Virus record (IMG/VR): IMGVR_UViG_3300035070_003001
Span: 1-49,804 of that record
Strand: one strand, 5' to 3'
Origin: a virus
Length of the DNA: 49,804 nt
How positions within the stretch are numbered: the first letter of the stretch is position 1; each line of letters starts with the position of its first letter. Shown one piece after another: positions 28,452-36,500 of this stretch. The translations under genes and the position numbers were made by a program. The notes under the pieces were generated by a model. That model was not told where the DNA came from. It did no database searches and saw only the letters and a list, made by a program, of their open reading frames with translations.

Positions 28452-29024
28452 ATGAAACTTACAAAAGAAACATTAAAACAAATTATCAAAGAAGAACTAA
28501 AAACAGTTCTCGACGAAGTAAGAATAAGACCTGTGCCACCATCAATCTTAAGTCCGGCACATGTAGAGAAAATTCATAGTTTAATCGATTCGGGTGATGA
28601 ATCGTTTATCGATATGGCCAAATCCCTGATTGATGGACTCGGTGGTGATCCAAGCTATGTTGACCAATATATCGAATATTGGCAACTTAGTGACGCAGGA
28701 GAAGAGTTCGACCCAAGCAAAGCTGACCCAAAGTTCAAACAACCATGGGGAGCCGAAAGCAGACAACCTACCATACCGGAAAGATTTAAAGAACGTTTTG
28801 GAATGAACCCACGTCAACTTATCTTAAAGCAGTTGGAAAAGGACTACGGTGAAGCACAAGCAGCGAATCGAAAAAAACGATTTGAGATTCGTGACTGGTA
28901 TATGAAAAGAGTGGAAGATTCAACTCGAGATTTAGAACTCATAGATCAAGGCCATGACCACTATCAGATTATGAAATTAAGAGATAAAAGGCTGAGCCAA
29001 GAGCCGCCAAGACCTGAATATTAA
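28452..29024 (+). CDS. Tagged protein with LID.LGGDP.YVDQY domain
   Basis: 190 residues. It begins with the tag MKLTKETLKQIIKEEL. Residues about 38-72 (VEKIHSLIDSGDESF, then AKSLIDGLGGDPSYVDQY) form a helical module shared with the tagged proteins at 43189 and 43644. The C-terminal half is charged and helical (ERFKERFGMNPRQL, then RKKRFEIRDWYMKRVED). No enzymatic motif is seen. Its tag suggests that it is packaged in the capsid, although the gene lies among replication genes. Ribosome binding site GCGGAG. Confidence 0.6.
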   Translation: MKLTKETLKQIIKEELKTVLDEVRIRPVPPSILSPAHVEKIHSLIDSGDESFIDMAKSLIDGLGGDPSYVDQYIEYWQLSDAGEEFDPSKADPKFKQPWGAESRQPTIPERFKERFGMNPRQLILKQLEKDYGEAQAANRKKRFEIRDWYMKRVEDSTRDLELIDQGHDHYQIMKLRDKRLSQEPPRPEY

Positions 29025-29033
29025 ACTTTCTAC

Positions 29034-29062
29034 TTGACAAACCTTCTGTGATGTGTTACATT
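29034..29062 (+). promoter_or_regulatory. Sigma70-type early/middle promoter
   Basis: TTGACA (29034-29039), 17 bases, TACATT (29057-29062), preceded by TG at -14. It is followed by ATAAACAGGAGG, so the primase mRNA leader would be very short. The element is almost identical to the one at 27872. Confidence 0.8.
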
Positions 29063-29079
29063 ATAAACAGGAGGACATT

Positions 29080-30015
29080 ATGATCGAGGACAAAAGACAA
29101 ATTGTAACCCAAGTTCTTGGGAGTTACTATCAAAAGGGTGATGAGCATTTGTATCATTGCCCTTATTGCAATCACCACAAAAAGAAAATGTCGGTGAACT
29201 TCGCAAATGGCTACTGGAAATGCTGGATTTGTGATGCGAGAGGCAAGAACATTTACCGAATTGTAAGAAAGTTCGGCACTTACCAGCAACGACAAAAGTA
29301 TCTTGAATTACAAGGAAGGCTCGATCTCAACGAGTTCGACAATTTATTCAGAGAACTTAACAGCATTGAAGAGAAGCAGCACATCGATTTACCCGAAGAG
29401 TTCATCTCATTGTGTAATAAAGACTTGCCCATTGAGACAACAGACGCATTCCGCTATCTGTCCTCTAGAGGCATTGGTCGGAGAGAAATATTAAAATGGA
29501 AGATTGGCTATTGTAAGGAGGGCCGTTATGCAGGAAGAATTATTATACCGTCGTTTGACGTGGATGGAGATTGCAATTACTTCATCGCTCGCAGTTACGT
29601 TGGGCATTCTTATAGGTACCTCAACCCTCCAGCGGATCGTGACATCGTTTTTAATGAGTTGATGATTGACTGGGACGAACCAATCGTTCTTGTCGAAGGT
29701 GTCTTTGACGCAATCGCAGCAGGAGAGAATGCCATTCCAATCCTTGGCTCAACCCTTAGAGAGCAGTCACGTCTGTTCCAAGCCATCGCCATTCACGACA
29801 CACCAGTCTACATGGCTCTTGACTATGATGCCGAGAAGAAAGCAGAATGGATCATCAAGTCCCTGCTTAAGTATGATCTCGAAGTTTTCAAAATTCCAAT
29901 CGACGAAGAAGATGTTGGAGAAATGGGCGAGAAAGAATTCAAAGAGAGAATGCAAACAGCAGCACCAATTAAGAATGAAATGTATTTCTTTGAAAAACTT
30001 TTAGAAAACATTTGA
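29080..30015 (+). CDS. 61: DNA primase (zinc-binding plus Toprim)
   Basis: 311 residues from the ATG with AGGAGG upstream; an earlier in-frame ATG overlaps the -10 box and is rejected. The N-terminus has a zinc ribbon, CPYC (27-30) and CWIC (48-51). The Toprim domain follows with IVLVEGVFDAIAA (about 202-214) and MALDYDAEKKA (about 244), giving the conserved Glu and Asp-x-Asp that bind metal. This is the DnaG/T4 gp61 type that makes RNA primers on the lagging strand with the replicative helicase, whose gene is not in this window. Length matches T4 gp61 (342 aa) fairly well. Confidence 0.9.
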   Translation: MIEDKRQIVTQVLGSYYQKGDEHLYHCPYCNHHKKKMSVNFANGYWKCWICDARGKNIYRIVRKFGTYQQRQKYLELQGRLDLNEFDNLFRELNSIEEKQHIDLPEEFISLCNKDLPIETTDAFRYLSSRGIGRREILKWKIGYCKEGRYAGRIIIPSFDVDGDCNYFIARSYVGHSYRYLNPPADRDIVFNELMIDWDEPIVLVEGVFDAIAAGENAIPILGSTLREQSRLFQAIAIHDTPVYMALDYDAEKKAEWIIKSLLKYDLEVFKIPIDEEDVGEMGEKEFKERMQTAAPIKNEMYFFEKLLENI

Positions 30016-30040
30016 CAAGTCAATTGAGACGTGTTATCTT
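30012..30040 (+). promoter_or_regulatory. Sigma70-type early/middle promoter
   Basis: TTGACA (30012-30017), 17 bases, TATCTT (30035-30040) with TG at the extended -10 position. The -35 box overlaps the stop codon of the primase gene. It drives the nucleotidyltransferase gene at 30063. Confidence 0.78.
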
Positions 30041-30062
30041 ATATAAAACAACGGAGGAGAAC

Positions 30063-30896
30063 ATGGGTGGTAACATCTTTAAGAACACAGCAACGGCAAT
30101 CCCTAGAGATAGAGTTGGACCAACAATAGAAGCATACAAGAAAGCATTGGGTCAAATTTTCCCTATGAAGAACTTAAGCTTAACACACTTTGAACCAGTA
30201 GGGTCTGCCGGCAAGAAAGAAGTCTCTGGTGATCTAGATCTAGCCATTGACGCAACTCACATTGTCAGGTCTTTTACAAGTTCAGAGATGGGCAAGTGGG
30301 GAATTGAATGGGATGATTGGAACGATCTCTATACGAAAATCCATAAGAGAGCACGTACTGCAACATACTACATGTCAAAGATGCGTGCACTACTGACGAT
30401 AATCTCTGGTAAAATCGCAGAGAACAATATTGATGTAAACAATAGAGTTACCGCTGGTAACATCTTCACATGCTTCGAACAACACGATGCAAACGGACCG
30501 ACAGGAGATTACGTTCAGATTGATTGGATGGTTGGAGACATAGATTGGCTTAGGTGGTCATACTATTCTCATGGGGAACAAGGTCTTAAAGGTCTGCATA
30601 GAACTCAATTTCTTGTGGCTTTATTTTCAGAGATTGGATACACTTTTAGCCACTTCAGCGGCATCAAGAAGAAAAAGACCTCAGAATGGACAATTACGTG
30701 CCCCGAGGATGCGCTACAACTACTGTCTAAGAACTATGGAGACATAAAGTATAGCCAAACGCAAACATTCGCTCAACTGCATTCTTGGCTTCTTAAGTGC
30801 GAACCACATTCTTATTTCGCGGTTATTTCAAGGTATCGAGAAATTCTGAGAATACAAAAAGAAAACGTTCCAAACGCTTTGCTTCACACTATTTAA
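30063..30896 (+). CDS. Pol beta-type nucleotidyltransferase
   Basis: 277 residues from the ATG after CGGAGGAG. An in-frame ATG 17 codons upstream overlaps the promoter. Residues 47-63 hold GS, then GDLDLAID, the GS...D.D signature of Pol beta-superfamily nucleotidyltransferases. The third acidic residue is probably in VQIDWMVGD near residue 154. The superfamily includes CCA-adding, poly(A), aminoglycoside-modifying and MNT toxin-type enzymes, so the substrate (RNA end, protein or small molecule) cannot be assigned. The next gene downstream is a tRNA without an encoded CCA end, so a tRNA-related role is conceivable, but the C-terminal half shows no CCA-enzyme motifs. Confidence 0.72.
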   Translation: MGGNIFKNTATAIPRDRVGPTIEAYKKALGQIFPMKNLSLTHFEPVGSAGKKEVSGDLDLAIDATHIVRSFTSSEMGKWGIEWDDWNDLYTKIHKRARTATYYMSKMRALLTIISGKIAENNIDVNNRVTAGNIFTCFEQHDANGPTGDYVQIDWMVGDIDWLRWSYYSHGEQGLKGLHRTQFLVALFSEIGYTFSHFSGIKKKKTSEWTITCPEDALQLLSKNYGDIKYSQTQTFAQLHSWLLKCEPHSYFAVISRYREILRIQKENVPNALLHTI

Positions 30897-30897
30897 T
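30889..30897 (+). promoter_or_regulatory. Possible late-promoter-like motif before tRNA
   Basis: CTATTTAAT lies 18 bases before the tRNA 5' end, overlapping the stop codon of the previous gene. It resembles the CTATTTA motifs found before late genes, but the following bases differ and it may be chance. Confidence 0.3.
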
Positions 30898-30906
30898 ACT
30901 GATTGT

Positions 30907-30979
30907 GGGGGTGTAGCTCAGTTGGGAGAGCACTTGCTTTGCACGCAAGGGGTCAGGAGTTCGACTCTCCTCATCTCCA
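30907..30979 (+). tRNA. tRNA-Ala (UGC)
   Basis: A complete cloverleaf can be drawn. The acceptor stem is GGGGGTG with CATCTCC (two G-U pairs), the D stem GCTC/GAGC, the anticodon stem CTTGC/GCAAG around loop TTTGCAC, and the T stem AGGAG/CTCCT around TTCGACT. The anticodon TGC reads alanine codons. The discriminator base is A, and the CCA end is not encoded, so a CCA-adding enzyme is required. It is the only tRNA I can find in the window. It lies between a nucleotidyltransferase gene and a terminator. Confidence 0.95.
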
Positions 30980-31025
30980 CTTTTTCTAGAACCTATGTTC
31001 TTCGGAGCTCTCACGCATCCTCTTG

Positions 31026-31048
31026 ACCTCTCTTCGGAGAGGTTTTTT
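31026..31048 (+). terminator. Intrinsic terminator after tRNA-Ala
   Basis: ACCTCTC (31026-31032), a UUCG tetraloop, GAGAGGT (31037-31043), then six T residues. It is a textbook rho-independent terminator that ends the tRNA transcript 47 bases past the tRNA. The Smr gene starts only 14 bases later, so its message may depend on read-through. Confidence 0.9.
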
Positions 31049-31061
31049 ATTTTGGACTAAA

Positions 31062-31271
31062 ATGAAAACAATAGATCTCCACGGTTCTCGATATAAAGAC
31101 GCTAAACGCAAACTCGAACTATTTATTAATAGCAATTGGCGATGCAGAATGAAGGTTATCACCGGAAACTCAGAAGCCATGAAGGATCTTGTTAGTTCAC
31201 TATTGAACTACTACGATCTAGAATACGAGCGCCGGGAGTTCCTCGGCTACATAATTGTTATAGAGCACTAG
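31062..31271 (+). CDS. Small Smr-domain protein
   Basis: 69 residues from the ATG at 31062; upstream in-frame codons lie inside the terminator hairpin. The whole protein is an Smr (small MutS-related) domain. MKTIDLHGSRYKDAKRKLE gives the LDLHG motif, and MKVITGNSEAMKDLVSSLL stands where other Smr domains have HG.G. Smr domains bind or cut branched DNA or RNA, and some cleave mRNA in stalled-ribosome rescue. Free single-domain Smr proteins of this size are known in phages. No clear ribosome binding site is present. Confidence 0.75.
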   Translation: MKTIDLHGSRYKDAKRKLELFINSNWRCRMKVITGNSEAMKDLVSSLLNYYDLEYERREFLGYIIVIEH

Positions 31272-31279
31272 GAGTTATC

Positions 31280-32197
31280 ATGCTATTAGCCTTATTTTTG
31301 GCCTGCGGTGGAGACATCGGTATTAGAACAACAGAAAAGGTTCAAGTCTTGGACACATCTGTTGATGATACAGACATCACAACAGAAGCGTCCACAGAAC
31401 CATCATTAGAGCCTTCTAGTGAACCGGCTACCGAACCATCAACGGAACCGTCCAATGAACCTTTGGAGGGCACTGTTGGGCTTGTAAACTACAATCTAGA
31501 GCAAGTTGCCTGTTTACAATGCATGGGTGTGTCCCAAGAAATAACCATCCAGTTCGAAGCAAAGTTTCATGATAAAATAGGCGAGACACATCCAACATGG
31601 TATCCACCATCAGGACAGTGCGTAAACTCAATGAACCCTGTATCTATCTTCGTGCAAGGAAAGAACATTGGCTCATCAATCAACGTCTTCGGCAATCCGA
31701 ACTCGTTTACAGCCTTCAATAACAACTCGAACATCTACAGTGGGTTTTTGACGGAATCTCAATATGATCGAGACACTCAGATGAGCGTACAAACTCAAGA
31801 TGGAACATCGTTCCAATTCAGATCTATTCGTGGCTTTGACTTTATTGAACCTTATGAGATGCGTTATGTCGATCCGTCCTACGCCTTTGCAGCAGTTGTG
31901 TCAAAGTTTGGAACACAATTCTCATGGGGACCATCAGGAGGGCAGGACTTGTTCAACATCACAATCGCAACTTATTCCTCAGATGGAAGTCAACTTCTTG
32001 GCGTTGCATCATGCTCAGGTCCAGATAGTGGTTACATGTCTTTTGACGGCTCTTTCTTTCAAGCTTACCCTACGTGGTCTCTAACTGCAATACATATGAC
32101 AAGATTTTCTCAACAAAGAGTTCCCTATGAAGGTCTCAATGGCTATGTCGACGTACAACTAGAATGGTCTGTTGTGGGAACCGGTCACATCGAATAA
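31280..32197 (+). CDS. Putative lipoprotein with Glu-Pro-Ser linker
   Basis: 305 residues with an AGGAG ribosome binding site. A very short hydrophobic leader (MLLALFLAC) ends in Cys9, a lipobox-like site, though without the usual basic N-terminus and with Phe at -3. A linker of repeated EPS units (residues 39-61) follows. A beta-rich domain from residue 70 has a CLQC pair and ends with DVQLEWSV. Lipidation would place it on a membrane surface, where phage lipoproteins often block superinfection, but that role is inferred. The leader plus EPS linker resembles lipoproteins of Myxococcota and Bdellovibrionota. Confidence 0.6.
   Translation: MLLALFLACGGDIGIRTTEKVQVLDTSVDDTDITTEASTEPSLEPSSEPATEPSTEPSNEPLEGTVGLVNYNLEQVACLQCMGVSQEITIQFEAKFHDKIGETHPTWYPPSGQCVNSMNPVSIFVQGKNIGSSINVFGNPNSFTAFNNNSNIYSGFLTESQYDRDTQMSVQTQDGTSFQFRSIRGFDFIEPYEMRYVDPSYAFAAVVSKFGTQFSWGPSGGQDLFNITIATYSSDGSQLLGVASCSGPDSGYMSFDGSFFQAYPTWSLTAIHMTRFSQQRVPYEGLNGYVDVQLEWSVVGTGHIE
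31394..31462 (+). repeat. In-frame EPS repeat tract
   Basis: Seven tandem units of about nine bases coding Glu-Pro-(Ser/Ala/Leu) with Thr or Ser between them make up the linker of the putative lipoprotein. The DNA units vary in sequence, so this is a selected protein repeat and not recent slippage. Confidence 0.8.
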
Positions 32198-32215
32198 CTT
32201 CCGCTACTCTCGGCA

Positions 32216-32224
32216 CTATTTAGT
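32216..32224 (+). promoter_or_regulatory. CTATTTAGT late-promoter-like motif
   Basis: CTATTTAGT lies 24 bases before the GTG start at 32240 and is followed by TTGGAGGG. It belongs to the same family as 22210, 25563, 32866, 36757 and 49729, here with a slightly shorter distance. Confidence 0.5.
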
Positions 32225-32239
32225 GTTGGAGGGTTCGGT

Positions 32240-32446
32240 GTGGAAAAGATTGAAGTTGGATCATTGGTTATTTTTTTGGAAGAGTTCAAAGGAGATACTA
32301 TTCCAAATGTAGGTATTGTCGTGGATGTGATTGACTTTAATAATTTGATTGGAGAAGAATTAGGTGAAGGGATCATGTGGTATGCCGTTTTGTTTGGGGA
32401 TGTTGACATGGTTGTCTCATCTGAGATGATTATTTTACTTAGTTAG
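32240..32446 (+). CDS. Small SH3-like protein, unknown
   Basis: 68 residues, GTG start chosen because GGAGGG lies six bases upstream. The pattern VGSLVIFLEEF, then GIVVDVIDF and WYAVLFGDVDMVVSSEMI fits a small SH3-like beta barrel seen in many short phage proteins. Such proteins may bind protein partners or nucleic acid, but no role is known here. It is preceded by a CTATTTAGT motif and followed by a sigma70-type promoter for the next gene. Confidence 0.6.
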   Translation: MEKIEVGSLVIFLEEFKGDTIPNVGIVVDVIDFNNLIGEELGEGIMWYAVLFGDVDMVVSSEMIILLS

Positions 32447-32447
32447 C

Positions 32448-32476
32448 TTGACAAGTTATCCTCAACATGTTATATT
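32448..32476 (+). promoter_or_regulatory. Sigma70-type early/middle promoter
   Basis: TTGACA (32448-32453), 17 bases, TATATT (32471-32476), with TG one base before the -10. The -35 box begins two bases after the previous stop codon. It drives the 106-aa gene at 32501. Confidence 0.8.
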
Positions 32477-32500
32477 ATCTTATACATTAGGAGGTATAAC

Positions 32501-32821
32501 ATGAATAAGTTTATTGACAATGCCGTCAAAAAAGGCTATGAGTTTATCGTAATAGAACCACAAGAGTGCTACAATGATTCAATAGTTGCTTTTGACAGAG
32601 GCAGGTTGGTTTACGACACAGAGAAACTAATGGATTGTTCTCGAAAATATTATGAATGGGAGTATGGAACTGCTATTGAGTGGTTTGAATATAATACTCT
32701 ATCTCTCACATACATGGAGGGTGGCCCACTTTTTTTTGAAGAAGATGAGGAATATTACTTGACACACAACAATGAACGTGTTACATTAGAAGTACGAAAC
32801 AAAATCCTGGAGGATAAATGA
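32501..32821 (+). CDS. Hypothetical early/middle protein
   Basis: 106 residues with a strong AGGAGG ribosome binding site behind a sigma70-type promoter. It is acidic, with many Tyr and Glu residues (YYEWEYGTAIEWFEY). No domain is recognised. The last 20 codons contain the promoter of the gene that used to follow (32759-32787), and its TGA overlaps the ATG of the relic at 32818. This shows that it was once directly coupled to the Mre11-Rad50 gene. Confidence 0.65.
   Translation: MNKFIDNAVKKGYEFIVIEPQECYNDSIVAFDRGRLVYDTEKLMDCSRKYYEWEYGTAIEWFEYNTLSLTYMEGGPLFFEEDEEYYLTHNNERVTLEVRNKILEDK
32759..32787 (+). promoter_or_regulatory. Sigma70-type promoter inside the 106-aa gene
   Basis: TTGACA (32759-32764), 17 bases, TACATT (32782-32787) with an extended TG. 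Its GTGTTACATTA core equals those at 27872 and 29034. It lies within the end of a coding region and points at the old Mre11 start at 32818, so it is probably the original promoter of the Mre11-Rad50 gene, which is now displaced by the endonuclease gene. Confidence 0.75.
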
Positions 32822-32862
32822 AACGAATTGCACACATCTCAGATAGCACATTTAGCGGATAG
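32818..32862 (+). pseudogene. Relic of the original Mre11-Rad50 start
   Basis: A 14-codon frame, MKRIAHISDSTFSG, with a fine ribosome binding site (TGGAGG), ends in TAG. It matches the start of the intact protein, MFRISHISDTHIRN, at M.RI.HISD, which is the first metal-binding motif of the nuclease. The second half has decayed or been replaced. The codons for HISD differ between the copies (CACATCTCAGAT versus CACATTAGTGAC), so this is not a simple recent duplication. It marks where the endonuclease gene was inserted. Confidence 0.7.
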
Positions 32863-32865
32863 ACA

Positions 32866-32874
32866 CTATTTATA
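32866..32874 (+). promoter_or_regulatory. CTATTTATA late-promoter-like motif before endonuclease gene
   Basis: CTATTTATA starts 29 bases before the ATG of the homing endonuclease, four bases after the relic's stop codon, and is followed by AAAAAGGAG. It would place the endonuclease under late control, as is known for T4 I-TevI. Confidence 0.55.
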
Positions 32875-32894
32875 ATAAAAAGGAGAAATAAAAA

Positions 32895-33578
32895 ATGCTT
32901 ATTTATTGTATATTATTCCCAAATGGAAAACGCTATGTTGGAAAAACTGAGTGCTCACTTGCAAAAAGACAGAAAGAGCACAGGCATCATTCAAAAAATG
33001 GGACAACTAGATTGTATAACGCAATAAGGAAATATGGCTGGGGTAATTTAGATTGGATTACACTAGAAGAATGTAAAAACGCAACAATACTCTCAGAAAG
33101 GGAGGTCGTGTGGATAGATAAATTTTCTTGCCTAGAGAGAGAGAAAGGGTATAACCTTCGTGAGGGAGGAGAAGGCGGCAGACATTCCGAAGAAACAAAG
33201 AAAAAGATATCCAAAGCAAATTTGGGAGAAAACAATGGAATGTATGGGAAACCTTCTTGGAATTCTGGTAAGAAGTTGTCGAAGTCTCACAGGGAGGCTC
33301 TGTCAAAAAGCCACAAAGGTCAAGATCCATGGAACAAAGGAAGGAGAGGCGAATACTCAACGGGACCTAGAAGCAGAGAATGTAAGGAAAAGATCTCCAA
33401 AGCAAACTCGGGCGAAAACAATGGCCAAGCAAAAATGACTTGGGAAGTCGTCAGGGCAATAAGAGAAGAGCACAAAACAACAAAAACAACACAAAAGAAA
33501 TTAGCCAAAAAATATAATGTTTCGCCTTATATGGTTTGGTCCATAGTCAATAACAAAAGATGGAGGAAAAATGACTAA
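32895..33578 (+). CDS. GIY-YIG homing endonuclease with NUMOD3 repeats
   Basis: 227 residues. The GIY-YIG nuclease domain covers residues 1-95: LIYC (2-5), KRYVG (12-16), Arg25 in SLAKRQKEH and Glu in LSEREVVWI. Three NUMOD3-type DNA-binding segments follow (TKKKISKANLGENNGMYGK, SHREALSKSHKGQDPWNKG, CKEKISKANSGENNGQ). The C-terminal helix-turn-helix is TQKKLAKKYNVSPYMVWSIV. Such enzymes cut phage genomes that lack the gene and so spread it. The end overlaps the start of the Mre11-Rad50 gene by eight bases and carries that gene's GGAGG ribosome binding site. Confidence 0.93.
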   Translation: MLIYCILFPNGKRYVGKTECSLAKRQKEHRHHSKNGTTRLYNAIRKYGWGNLDWITLEECKNATILSEREVVWIDKFSCLEREKGYNLREGGEGGRHSEETKKKISKANLGENNGMYGKPSWNSGKKLSKSHREALSKSHKGQDPWNKGRRGEYSTGPRSRECKEKISKANSGENNGQAKMTWEVVRAIREEHKTTKTTQKKLAKKYNVSPYMVWSIVNNKRWRKND

Positions 33579-36500
33579 GAAAAAAATGTTTAGAATAAGC
33601 CACATTAGTGACACACACATCAGAAACCTTAAATATCACGATGAATATCGTCACGTATTCAATCAAATCTATGACAGTCTAAAGCAAGAGCAACCAGACT
33701 ACATCGTCCACACAGGAGACTTGGCTCACACAAAGACGCAACTGTCCCCGGAGTACTTTGAAGTTGCTTCAAACTTCTTAAGGTCTTTAGCAGACATAGC
33801 TCCTACTATCATGATATTAGGTAATCATGACGGAAACTTAAAGAACGGAGACCGTCAAGATGCCGTCACTCCGATTATTGAAGCTCTGCAGCATCCCAAC
33901 TTTACCCTACTTAAAAACTCTGGAGAGTACTCTCCCGAGCCAGGAATAACATTTAACGTATTGTCAGTGTTTGATAGGGACAATTGGCAACAACCATCTG
34001 ATTCAAACTCTATCAACATAGCCTTGTACCATGGAGCTATCAAAGGTTGCCTCGTAGGTTCAGACTTCTCTCTTGATCATGGCGAAGATGATATCTCAAT
34101 ATTCTCATCTTTTGACTACTCTATGCTTGGAGATATCCACCGCACACAATTTTTAGATCAAGAGAGAAGAGTGTGGTATGCTGGATCCACAGTTCAACAA
34201 AACTTTGGAGAATCAGAATTGAAAGGTTATTTAATCTGGAATATTCACTCCAAGGATAAACATACAATCGACAAGAGGTTGTTTCGATCTCCTAGGCCGT
34301 TTATCACCGTCAACATCAATAAGGACGGTACTCTACCTAAGACAGACATTCCTAGAGGCGCAAGACTTAGATTGGTATCCAATTATAATTTGCCGGTTGC
34401 AAAGCTTAAAAGAGCATGTGACTATGCACAAGTGAAGTGGAGCCCATACTCTGTTAGTTTTGTTAACAAAGGATCTCGTGGATCTCTCGGAGGAGTTCTT
34501 GATGGTGCAACTGGAAAGTCAATCAACATGAGGGACGAGAAAAATCAAGAAAAGTTTCTGATAGATTTTTTAAAAAATAAAGAAATTGAGAAACAAGTGA
34601 AGGATCGTGTTCTAGAGTTGTCTCGAGAATATTTGAAAAAAGTAAATGGCGGAAGTGACGTTTCTAGAAATGTTTTATGGGATATACGTAAAATGACGTG
34701 GAACAATCTATTTAATTACGGAAAGGGAAATTCAATTGATTTCACTAAAGTTAATGGATTAGTGGGTATCTTTGGAAAAAATTACTCTGGTAAGTCATCA
34801 ATTATTGATGCTGCCTTGTTCGGCCTTTTCAATACGACGTCCAAAGGAGAAAGAAAGAATGTCCATATCATCAATCAAAACAAAGAAAGAGCTCTTTGTA
34901 AGCTCGAGATCGCTGTCGGCGATGATGTTTATAAAATTGCTAGAAGCCTCGAAAAAACAACCAGCAAGTCTAAAGGACGCGAAGTCGTCTCGGCGAAAAC
35001 TTCACTAGACTTCACAAAGCTAAATCTAGGAACTCACGAAGAATCCAAGAACGGTGATACTCGAAATCAGACTGACGAGAATATTCGTAAAACTTTTGGT
35101 ACACTGGAAGACTTTATGATGACCTCTTTGGCTGCTCAAAATGATTCTTTTGGTTTCATGAATGAAGGCTCTACGAAGCGTAAAGAGATACTAGCAAAAT
35201 TTTTAGATCTACAGATATTTGATCAAATGCATAAATTAGCCAAGTCTGATTCATCAGAGATGCGTGGCGTCATAAAGCACTTGAACTCTGTTGACTGGCA
35301 AAAAAAGCTATCTCGAGCAAAGGCTGAGTTTTTAGAGATTGTCGAAGACATTGATAATCAACAGTCCTTGTGTTCTAAGCACACCGCTAGATTATCTGAC
35401 CTCACAGGAGAACAGCGTCTGATACAAGATCAAGTTGAAGCCGCATCACAAAGAGAAATAGATATTGATGATGTAAAATTGTCCCTTTCAAAGTCTCAAA
35501 AATCGCTTCTAAAGAACTCTAAAGACATAGAGAGCCTCTCTAGCGAAGTAAACTCTAAACGCAAGCAGATCGAAGATTTAAACCTCAGATTGCCAAGCCT
35601 GCTCGAAGAATCAACTAGAGCAAGAGAAGAGTTGCAATCATTAGAAAAACTCAAAAGTCTAATAAGTGACACCCACAAGTCCGTTGAGAAAGCAAAGCGA
35701 GAAAAATCTAGGCTACAGTCCAAGATAGATATGCTGCATGACCACGAGTATGACCCAGATTGTAGCTTCTGTAGCAACAACGAGTTTGTCAAGAAAGCAG
35801 AAGAGGCAAAGGTCACAATTGTAGATGTTACCCAAAACATAGAGAGCCTTAACTCTCAAATGTTGGACTTGAAAATGAAAGCATCGCTTTTCAACGAAGT
35901 TTATTTAGAAGCAGTTGTTCGAGACTATGAGGTTCAACGCGACACATTAGCTAGGGAACAATCTGAGGTTCGTAATATGTCTTTAAAGCTGGAAAACTGC
36001 GAAGGAAAAGTTTCATTGATGGTACGGCGCATCAAAGATCTTGAAGCAGATATCGCCTACTACAACGATAATATCGAAGCTTACGAAAATCTTACTTCAT
36101 TACGCAGAGATCTTAAAGCCATCAGCAAAACTATCTCAATCAAAGAAACTGAGATAAGCCGGTGTCAATCTAAAGTTCTTGAGTTCATGTCCGAGAAAGG
36201 ATCTGCCAAGAGAACCATAGAGGAAGCAGAAGAGCGTATTAAGCAAATCAAAGATGCAGAAAGAGATTACATTGCTTATGACTTGTTTGTGCAGGCCACG
36301 CATGCAAATGGTATCTCATATGAGGTCATCAAATCTATGATGCCTGTGATAAACGAAGAGGTGCAAAAAATACTTGCTTCTATTGTTGATTTTCAAGTAT
36401 TTTTTGACAACGACGGCGACAAGCTAGAAGTATATCTCCAACATCCTAAATATGATCCGCGACCATTATCTATGGGTTCTGGTGCAGAGAAGACCATCGC

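Noticed and set aside
29666-30004. 112-codon + strand frame inside the primase gene
   Set aside because: It overlaps the conserved Toprim region in another frame and shows no domain or start signal.
32895-33578. Endonuclease gene as part of a group I intron splitting Mre11-Rad50
   Set aside because: Only a short 5' relic lies upstream, it ends in its own stop codon, the downstream copy has a complete start and ribosome binding site, and no intron-like core is visible. A free-standing homing gene fits better.
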